Assembly: GCF_000518725.1 (NCBI RefSeq)
Contig: NZ_KI912485.1
Location: forward strand, 127,866-191,865
Origin: Mesoplasma seiffertii ATCC 49495
GTDB lineage: Bacteria; Bacillota_I; Bacilli_A; Mycoplasmatales; Mycoplasmataceae
Direction: 5' to 3'
Length of the DNA: 64,000 nucleotides
Numbering within the stretch: the stretch's first letter is position 1; the number at the start of each line of letters is the position of its first letter. Made by a program: the position numbers and the translations under genes. The notes under the pieces were generated by a model, which was not told the DNA's origin, did not search any database, and saw only the letters and a program-made list of their open reading frames with translations. Positions 54,505 through 64,000 of the stretch are shown piece by piece.

Positions 54505-56088
54505 TTAACCAAAAACATAGTTTAGTTTATTTTTTTTGAAAAGGTCCAAGAAATGTTTACCAAAAGCATTTTCATCAGTTTTGTCCATAGCTATTCTGTA
54601 TGAAATTGCATATGTTTCTCAATAAATATCAAATAATGCTGTATTTGGTCGTGAAGTAACGGCCTTTGATTCTCCATAATATCCTTTAGCAACTGCTTTT
54701 AAAGCCTCACCAACAAATTTTTGAGCTTCACTTCCTTGTGCTAGTTCATTTACAGCGTATTCTATATTTTCTTGATATGCTGAATATTTTCCATCAACTT
54801 CTGCTCAATTAGCTGCATACTCTTTTTGTGAAACTTCTTTAATGAACATCATTGCTGCTTCAGTTTTGGTAACTTTATTTTTGTTTTTATCCGTTTTTGT
54901 AATATCTTTAATAGTAGATTTTACGGCTCAACCATATCCTCCAGCAAAACCTGACATTGAATATTTTCCTTCTGAATCTACTTTAATATCACCAACACTA
55001 GCAATTCCAAATTTAGCGTCCTTGTTACCTTGTTTCATAGCATTAATATCATCTTTTAATAAATGTGGAGCGATTAATTCCATTGATATTTCACCGTCTT
55101 TTAAGGATGCGGCTACTTGATTATTTATTTTGTCATCATTTGTTTGATTAATCATGGCGTTGACAAATTTTTTTTGAAATGATTTTCCATAAGCTTGCAA
55201 AGTTTTTGTTGCTTGACTAAAATCAATTTGGAAATCTTGATTTTCAAACAATGAATCATAGTCATTTGGATTTTTTGACTCATTAGCAGTTCCCCCTTTT
55301 TGTCATACTAGTGAAGGCGAATTACTATCAAGAGATTTTGTTTTTATACTTTCAGAATTTTTATTTACATAGGCATTCAAAACATTTCCTCCAATAAAAC
55401 CATCTACAGTTCTAAAAAAAGATTTTGCTTTTTTGACAGCATTATTAATTTTTATTAAGTTTTCTAATGTTGGTAAATCAGTAATCGTTGAATCTAATTG
55501 TTGAGCGTTTGCAAACTCGCTTCCGACTATTTTACCATCAACAATTCCTAATTTTTTTTCGTCAAATAATCAAATATTGTTTTCAATACTTGCTGGTATC
55601 ATTCCATAATAGTCCTGATTATTTTTTAACAATTTCGATGTATTTCATACGACTTGATTATCATTAGCTACAATTTTATCGTTTTTAATTTCAATTCCAT
55701 AATGAACTTTATCCTCTTCACTTTGAATTAATACTGATTTAATTTCTTTTGATAAATCTTTGATATTATTTTGATCAACGTAACCTTGGTAACGATCAAA
55801 ACCTAATAAAAATACATCAGCAATAGAATTATCTTTTACCCCTTTTTTAGAAATTTGATCATATTCTTGAAATATATCAGTTTCCTTAGCAACTACTGTA
55901 AAATCAAGTTTTCTAGATTTAAAAGTTTCATTAACTTTTTTAATAGCTTTTTCATAAACTGGCTTTCAAGTCTTATTCATTTGTACAATTATGACATTAT
56001 CGTTATTAGTTTTTGTACATGAAACCATAATACTCGCGCTTGTTGCAGTTAATGTAACAGCGCTTAATGCTGTTAATAATTTTTTCAT
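54505..56088 (-). CDS. Sugar ABC transporter substrate-binding lipoprotein
   Basis: 527 residues. A lipoprotein signal (MKKLLTALSAVTLTATSAS) ends in a lipobox IMVSC with the acylated Cys at residue 24. The mature part has two lobes of a periplasmic-binding-protein fold, with NVIIVQMNKTW at the start, GMIPASIENNIWLFD near 158 and a long helical end. It captures an oligosaccharide at the outer face and hands it to the permeases. It is first in the operon, next to the divergent operator. Five TGA codons are Trp. The specific sugar is inferred only as an alpha-glucoside from the operon enzymes. Confidence 0.9.
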
Positions 56089-56311
56089 TTTATTAATATC
56101 CCCTTTCAATTTTTTTAATTAGTCATTTTAAACAAAAGTAATTTTTTACTTCCTACTTTAATTAAATAACTTTGGCAGGAATATAACAATTTTTAAATCT
56201 TAAATTATTGAATTAGTTGTATAGACAACTTTTTAGTTTATTCGCAAGAAATAAATTATTTCAAAAGGTTTTTTAATTAAAATAAAAATATGTGTGAAAG
56301 GAATTATAAAC
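56089..56311. promoter_or_regulatory. Divergent promoter region of the sugar regulon
   Basis: This 223-base region serves both the reverse operon (binding lipoprotein) and the forward operon (neopullulanase). It holds the palindrome described separately at 56215-56230. A TATATT box on the reverse strand at about 56182-56187 could be a -10 for the reverse operon. The forward -10 is not clear. Confidence 0.5.
56215..56230. promoter_or_regulatory. TreR-like operator
   Basis: AGTTGT and ACAACT arms flank ATAG, giving TTGTATAGACAA. It differs by one base from the TTGTATATACAA core known for TreR-type GntR operators. It sits mid-way between the divergent genes and is the best candidate site for the GntR regulator encoded at the operon end. 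Confidence 0.7.
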
Positions 56312-58098
<1,787 letters not shown>

Positions 58099-58099
<1 letters not shown>

Positions 58100-58737
58100 T
58101 GAATATTAAAGCGGTAATATTTGATCTCGATGGGGTTATTACAGATACTGCCCCACTTCATTTTAAGGCATGATCAAAGACTGTTGAAAAAGTTGGTATA
58201 AAAAAATTAGATCATTCTTATTTGGATAATCTTAGAGGCGTAGGCAGAGTTCAATCACTTGAAAAAATACTAAGTAGTCACAATATTAAATTAAATGATG
58301 ATAAATTTTTGTATCTTTTGGATTATAAAAATAAATATTATATTGATCTTCTATCTAAAATTGATAAGCAAGCTATTTTGCCGGGAATAACTAATTTTCT
58401 AAAAGAATTGAAACAAAACAATATTCCTATTGCAATAGGAAGTGCAAGTCATAATACAAAATTGATTTTGGAAAAAGTTGCTCTTACTGAATATTTCGAT
58501 GAAATTGTCGACCCTAGTTTGGTAGCAAATAGTAAACCTTTTCCAGATATATTTTTACAAGCTGCAAAACAATTAGAAATAGATCCAAAAAATTGTGTTG
58601 TCATTGAAGATGCAATAACAGGCATAATAGCCGCTAGGACAGCAGGTTGTAAAACAATTGGAATAAATGTAGAAGCAGATATTAAACTCGATAGTACAAA
58701 AAAACTAAATATGAAATTATTGGAAAAATCATTTTAA
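58099..58737 (+). CDS. pgmB: Beta-phosphoglucomutase
   Basis: HAD-superfamily enzyme of 212 residues turning beta-glucose-1-phosphate into glucose-6-phosphate. It has the motif I nucleophile AVIFDLDGVITDTAPLH near residue 5 (Asp-10 and Asp-12 type), the GSASHNTKLILEK motif near 115, and a motif III/IV region IEDAITGIIAARTAG near 167. The start overlaps the upstream stop (TAATG), so the two genes are coupled. Its product-substrate link to the GH65 phosphorylase on the other strand indicates one shared pathway. Confidence 0.93.
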
Positions 58738-58753
58738 TTTTTTCATTTAAATG

Positions 58754-58788
58754 AAAAAAGAGAACAAACAAAATTTGTTCTCTTTTTG
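58754..58788. terminator. Terminator between pgmB and nfo
   Basis: AAAAAGAGAACAAA and TTTGTTCTCTTTTT form a 14-bp stem around CAAAA, between two converging genes. Confidence 0.9.
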
Positions 58789-58797
58789 TTTAAAACC

Positions 58798-59691
58798 TTA
58801 ATTTTCAGATTTTAAATTTTTAAATGGATCAGTGAAAGTTTTATTTCTCAAATCGCTAATCTCTGCTTTATATGGTGCAAGTTCACCGATATAAGGAGTT
58901 TCTAAAATTTTGGGAATTTCCTTGTAATCAGAATCTCATAAAATTTCATTTAAAATTTCAAAACCGATTGTTCCATAACCAATATTTTCATGACGGTCTT
59001 TATGAGCTCCAATTGGATTTTTAGAATCATTTAAGTGAAATACTAAAATTTTTTCTACTCCAACTGTTTTGACAATCTTTTCTTTAACTGCAGCTCAATT
59101 GCTTAAATCATAACCAGCGTCATTCATATGACAAGTATCTAAACAAACACCTACTTTTTCAGGATTGTTTAACTTAGAGATTACATAAGCAATTTGTTCT
59201 AAATCAGTTCCTACTTCAGTACCCTTTCCACTCATTGTTTCAATTGCAATTTTAACAGTATGTTGATGTTCACTGACAAGGTTCAGTCCTTCAATTAGCT
59301 TTTCTAATGCTTGAGCTGGTTCACCTTTAGTATAAGCACCAGGGTGTAAAACTAATATATTAATTCCGATTGCTTCACAACGTTCAATTTCACGAATTAA
59401 CATCTGAATTCCAAAGTTTCAAGTTGTCTCGTTTACAGGATTTGAAATATTAATTAAATATGGGGCATGAACCACTAAATCATTAATATCAATTTGATGT
59501 TTTGCTAACAATTCATGCATTTCTGCAATTTTAAAATTCTCAATTGGTTTTCGATTAGCATTTTGAGGTGGACCAGTATAAATCATGAAAGTGTTTGCTC
59601 CGTTGTTAACACTTTCAGTTACTGCCCCTACCAAGTAATTATTTTTTTCCGATGCTGAAACATGTGAACCAAGAATTGGGTATTTTTTCAT
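58798..59691 (-). CDS. nfo: Endonuclease IV (deoxyribonuclease IV)
   Basis: AP endonuclease for base excision repair, 297 residues. It shows [19 protein letters not shown] near residue 6, the metal-site histidines in [12 protein letters not shown] near 108 and [15 protein letters not shown] near 178, and [20 protein letters not shown] near 214. These are the three family signatures. Three TGA codons are read as Trp. The AGGAGG site overlaps the stop codon of ribF, so the two are coupled. Confidence 0.95.
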
Positions 59692-59699
59692 AAAGCCTC

Positions 59700-60536
59700 C
59701 TAGGCTATTAATTTTAAAGCTTGTGCTTTATCAGTATTAATTAAGTTTTTTAATTCTTCAATTGAATTAACTTTTTGATTTTCACGTAAGTATTTCACTA
59801 ACTCAATTTCAATTCCTCAACCATAGATATCTTGATCGAAGTCTAAAATGTGAGTTTCAAAAACTTCACTTTGTTGGTTGTTAACTCAGAAAGAGGCAAT
59901 CCCTCAGTGAGTAAAATCTTCATTTGGTAAAGTAACCTTTACTAAATAAACTCCATATTTAGCTTTTAATAAGTTATTAGTTAAAAGATTAGCAGTAGGG
60001 AATCCAAGCTCACGACCATGATGATTTCCATGCTCAACATGCCCTTTAAAAGTAAAGTTATGACCAGTTAATTGTTGGTAAGTATCTAAGTCTCCTGTTG
60101 TTAAAGCTGTTAATATTGTTTTTAAGGTTTGATCATGATTTGGTTCTCATTTAATAGTAATTACATTTTCTTCACCAAAAACACTTATCAAGCTTGATAA
60201 CTCAGCATAATTATCAAATGTAATGACTTTGTCAATGTTTAGATCTTGTTTAAAATTACTTCAATCACGATCAAAAGGCGTTTTATAGTATTCAATATAT
60301 GCCAGTTGTTGTTCTTCACATTTAGCTTTTAAAACATTATTTGAAATAACATTGGCAATATTATATTTGTCAGAATCAACCACCATACTTAAATTATGTT
60401 TTGGAAACTTTTGTTTTGCTTCTAATATTAAATTAGTTTCGTTATCTGTTCAATTTCCAAAATCTCCAATTATTGCAATTGATGGTTCCATGTTATAAAG
60501 CATTTTTGTTAGCTCACTGTAGTAAATATTTCTCAT
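59700..60536 (-). CDS. ribF: RibF-like riboflavin kinase with degenerate adenylyltransferase half
   Basis: 278 residues. The C-terminal half has the riboflavin kinase motif HHGRELGFPTANL near residue 173 and VYLVKVTLPN near 195. The N-terminal half occupies the FMN adenylyltransferase position but the usual H-x-G-H loop is replaced by GDFGNWTDNET (about residues 24-34). The kinase half is therefore likely active, and the FAD-forming half probably not. Several TGA codons are Trp. The ATG has an AGAGGAT site. If FAD synthesis fails here, the cell must have another enzyme for it, because GlpO needs FAD. Confidence 0.85.
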
Positions 60537-60570
60537 ATAATCCTCTTATTCATTATCTTAATTATAAAAT

Positions 60571-60598
60571 AAAAAGAAACTTTTAAAAGTTCCTTTTT
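60571..60598 (-). terminator. Terminator of the YhgE-like gene
   Basis: AAAAAGAAACTTTT nearly pairs with AAAAGTTCCTTTTT (one mismatch), just after the stop on the reverse strand. Confidence 0.6.
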
Positions 60599-60612
60599 AA
60601 TATATCTAAATA

Positions 60613-63240
60613 TTATTCATTTCGAGTAATTTGATCTTCATCAGAATAATTTGGTTTTTGAACGAAATCATGTGATTTATTTTTGTGTCATTTGAATTCC
60701 CCTTCAAACGGAAATAGCTCACGACACTTCATATAAAGTTCTTGATCAAATGTTTTTGGTAACGCTTTTCAAGAATATTTATATTTTGGTTTACGCGCAA
60801 ATTTTGATGTTTTTAAACTAGCAAAGTTTGATGTATCTCGACTTAGTGCTGTCATTGCAATTAAAACTTTTTTAGCAGAATGAGCGCCATAGTTCATATC
60901 TCTTAAACGATTTTTAGATCCAATGATTAATCCTAAACTTACAAAAATTCCAATGTAAATGAAAAAGATGGCAAAATTTTTAAGAATATAAAGTTGAGTT
61001 GCTAACGTTGTTGGATCTGCTAATGAAGTTCCAAAAGTTATTGCTGTAAATCCTCGAATGACGTATGTAAATGGCACGAGATAACTAATATAGTGAAAGA
61101 AAGCAAATTGGGCAAATGCAGGAAAAGTTCCTCCACCAGCGGCAAGTGATAATACCATCACAATAACCGTCATAAACTTCCCAATTGACTCATCTTTAAC
61201 AATAAACCATAAGGCCTGAATAATAATTACAAACAAAAAACCTGAAGCTATAAATCATAGTCAAATATAAAACATTGTTACTAATCCTAGCATATGTCAT
61301 CCAACAGCATAAGCTAATCAAATTTCTAAAGTGGCTTGAACAAAAACTGTTAACATCATCAAAACAGTTTTTGACAAGTATCATTGTACAGCTGTAGATT
61401 TAGCCACCCGTTTTCCACGATCAAAGATAAACGTTTGCATTAAAACTCCAACTCATAGTCCGATTACCAAGAAAAAGATTCCTAACCCAATTCCGTATAA
61501 ACCATTGTTTTCACCTTGAATTTCAACTTGAACGATTTCTTCAGGTGTAAAGCCACCTAAAAGTTTATCGTTAAAAAAGATTTTTAACTTATTTGGTAAT
61601 TGGCTAACACTAGTAGCCCCCAATAAAACATCAGAGTTTTTAAGAACACTTTGGTCAGCATTTTTGATAAACTGTTGTTGATTCATAATTGGGTCTACAA
61701 GAGTATTGTTAAAAGTTCCAAGATTGTTTAAAAACTTTTCAATGTCTTTAAGACTATTATCTAAACCTAATAGCTTAGCGATTTTTTTAATAACTGATGA
61801 TAAAATAGTTTCTTCAGTTTTATCTGTTTGTCCGACTAGAGCATTGTACAAAACTTGATTAATATGGGGAGCATCTTCTTTGATTCCTGCTTCAATAATA
61901 TTGATAATTAAAGTCTTAATAAATTGGGGAAACTGAGAATTTCCTGAAATAATTCCTAAAGCGTCAAGAACTTTAGTATTTTCTAATAGTCATTTGCCAA
62001 TATCAGTTAGTTCATTAATCGAATTAATTAACTTTCCACCTTTAGCAGATGATCTTAATTTTCCATTTTCATCAACATCTCCAAAAATTGTGTATTTTTC
62101 AAATTTTTGACGTTGCTCGCTTGTTCCTAAATCAGGGAGATTAGGAACATTCATTGCAACATACTTTTGATAGTTATCAAATTCGTTAACCACACTTGTA
62201 TTTCCAGCATCTGCAAGAGCCAAATTTAAAATATCTCCACTTGTTGAAAGTGTATTTAATAGATTTGTTCCCACTAGCGAAGTTAAAACTGAAGGAATTG
62301 CTTTAATAATCATTCCTTCGGCAAAGGTATTAAAGGTACTCATATAGTATCCAAAAATAAAATTACGTTCAAAAGTTGTTCAAATATCAATTTGATTATT
62401 TTTCATTTCTGCAACTCATTCAGCTAAAGTTTTATTTAAGTTATTAGCAATTTCATCATCAGTTGCACCTGCTTGATATAATAATGTTCCGGCATAACCA
62501 ATTAAATTAGCAAGATAGTTTTCTTTAATTTTCAATTGAGCATAGTACTTTGTACCTTTTCATTGATTTGTAATCTCTTGGTTATTATCAATATAACGAA
62601 TATTTGTTAATGCCATCTTATCGGCAATTTTAGGTGCCGAAAATAGATAGTCTTGATCACTAATTGTCTTATCTGTTTTTGGCAATAGTTTTGATTTAAT
62701 AATTTCTCAACTACTTGTGACTTCGTATTTGATTGTTTTATTAGCTTTAGTTTTTAGTTTTAAACCATTGTTTAGAACCAATTCTACTCCAGCTGGAGTA
62801 GAATTTCCTTCAAAGTCTTTACCATTTTGAAGATTGTAAACAAGCTTATTTAAATCTTCAACTGTTTCTCCATGAGAACCAATTGGAGCAGAACCATTAC
62901 TATAATTTAATGCTCCCATTTTCAAATGGTATTTACTTGATGTTGCAAAACTTGAAGTTTCTTCTTCTTCAAAAGAAGTTACCAAAATAATATTATGGTC
63001 ATTGTTCATAATAGCAATTGGTGCTCGTCCAATTCCCTCAATTGGATTTCAAAAGGCTAATACACAGGTAATTCCATAGATTATTGGAACTACCCCAATT
63101 CCAATAAACTTAATGATTCGTTTTCACGACATTAAGATTCTTGATTCAATTTCAATTTTAATAGCATGACCTAAACCTTTAAATCATCCCCTAATTGTTT
63201 CGTTGCGCTTTTCAAAATTTTTATCAATATTTTTAGACAT
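60613..63240 (-). CDS. YhgE/Pip-like ABC-2 type membrane protein, 875 residues
   Basis: The N-terminal membrane helix near residues 42-64 (IKFIGIGVVPIIYGITCVLA) is followed by a long extracellular-type domain (about 75-570). A C-terminal block of five to six helices then comes with an ABC-2 membrane pattern and a charged tail. The start (GVVPIIYGI...FWNP) matches the YhgE/Pip family. Substrate and role are unknown; relatives are secretion-related or phage-receptor proteins. Many TGA codons are read as Trp in the membrane parts. The marR gene lies 31 bases upstream on the same strand. Confidence 0.8.
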
Positions 63241-63271
63241 AAAATATTAGACCGTTTTAAATTTTAATTAT

Positions 63272-63733
63272 TTAAAATTTAAAATACTCGTCACTATCTA
63301 AATTGACAGTATTTCTTAGTGCATGACTAATTAGTTCTTGGGTAATTTTGATTTTTTCTGGATCAGCGCCTTCTAATAACTTATTACGGTATTCATATAC
63401 ATAATCTTTTAAATCAGTTGCTCAAGCATGACCTTTTTTGGTAACCTGTAAATTTGTACTACGACGGTTTGTAGGGTCTTGAACTTTAGTGATAAACTCG
63501 TACTCTTCTAACTTAGCAATAATTCGACTCATTGTAGTTTTATCGATATCCAAGTTTAAAGAAATCTGACGCTGATTAATTTTTGGTTTGAAAAAAATCA
63601 ATAGCAAAACAGTAAAATACATTTTATCCATGTTGGCAGGTAAACTATTTTTTTTGTTTACATACTTAATTCCATTAACAATAATAAAATAAACTTTAAA
63701 TGCAAATGGAATTTCAATAGCATTTTTTGACAT
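63272..63733 (-). CDS. MarR-family transcription regulator
   Basis: 153 residues. A winged helix (KINQRQISLNLDIDKTTMSR near residue 52, then EYEFITKVQDPTNRRSTN near 77 with the Asp/Arg wing) is flanked by dimerisation helices. It has an AAGGAGAT ribosome site. Position directly before the YhgE-like gene on the same strand suggests it controls that gene and itself. The ligand is unknown. Confidence 0.88.
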
Positions 63734-63816
63734 AATTAAAAATCTCCTTAGTTCTTACAAGGATATAATCTCTCAAAGCAAAATTATTGTCAATCAAAAT
63801 AGGACACAAATTGCAA

Positions 63817-64000
63817 CTATTCTGGTTTTTGTGTTTCTTGACGTTTTTCTAGTTCACGATTATTTAACATTATTTGTAACTCATTTTTAGTTTGTGCAGT
63901 TTTAATTTCCATCAAACTTTGGGCAATTTCTGGACTTGTACGACGTTTATTAATAATTGCAATGTAAATAAATCATCCTAAAATTGGTAATAAAAATCAT
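63817..64000 (-). CDS. C-terminal end of a membrane protein (partial)
   Basis: The frame is open to the window edge, and the start lies beyond 64000. The 61 visible codons give a hydrophobic segment (FLLPILGWFIYIAIINKRR) then a charged tail ending REKRQETQKPE-like. TGA is Trp twice. It is tail-anchored in shape; the function is not recognised. Confidence 0.6.

Noticed and set aside
54842-55120. A forward-strand hydrophobic open frame opposite the binding lipoprotein gene
   Set aside because: It is an antisense shadow of a gene with a clear signal peptide, lipobox and operon context.

Overview
The window reads as a wall-less Mollicute, most likely a Spiroplasma (Entomoplasmatales). It is strongly A+T rich. 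Most genes stay open only if TGA is read as tryptophan (genetic code 4), and all coordinates here assume that code. A spiralin-like lipoprotein, the glpF-glpO-glpK set and apt next to rel fit this group. I cannot name the species.

Layout. 1-31820 is mostly core genome: a SecF-type end, apt, rel, a rhodanese, hisS-aspS, a spiralin-like lipoprotein, unknown and membrane genes, engB, a P-type Ca2+-type ATPase, an ABC exporter pair, valS, comEC, rpsT, holA, an Asn/Gln-rich membrane protein, glpFOK, a sigma-like regulator, coaE, and the reverse-strand block nusB-tlyA-dinB.

31821-40904 is an accessory island, more A+T rich and rich in broken genes. Its main feature is a two-gene unit on the reverse strand: a short class III nucleotidyl cyclase (33426-34049) followed almost without gap by a small three-helix membrane protein (32974-33423). 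This is the architecture of a Pycsar-like anti-phage system (cyclase plus membrane effector). The unit has its own promoter and an operator-like palindrome. Around it lie an ISLre2/UPF0236 transposase relic, a highly structured GGGGACA hairpin region, a frameshifted gene behind a promoter with a 24-bp perfect palindrome and hairpin leader, a protein with a HEPN-like motif, a KTSC-domain protein, a large ABC/SMC-type ATPase of the PrrC/RloC kind, and a GNAT acetyltransferase.

40891-58737 is a divergent alpha-glucoside regulon. The reverse-strand operon encodes a binding lipoprotein, a small membrane protein, two permeases with very long N-terminal extensions, an MsmK-type ATPase, GH31, GH65 and GH13 enzymes and a GntR regulator. 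The opposite operon encodes a neopullulanase-type GH13 enzyme and beta-phosphoglucomutase. A TreR-like operator sits between them. The enzymes fit import of an alpha-glucoside, phosphorolysis to beta-glucose-1-phosphate, and conversion to glucose-6-phosphate.

58798-64000 returns to core-type genes on the reverse strand: nfo, ribF (with a degenerate adenylyltransferase half), a large YhgE/Pip-like ABC-2 membrane protein under a MarR regulator, and the end of another membrane protein.
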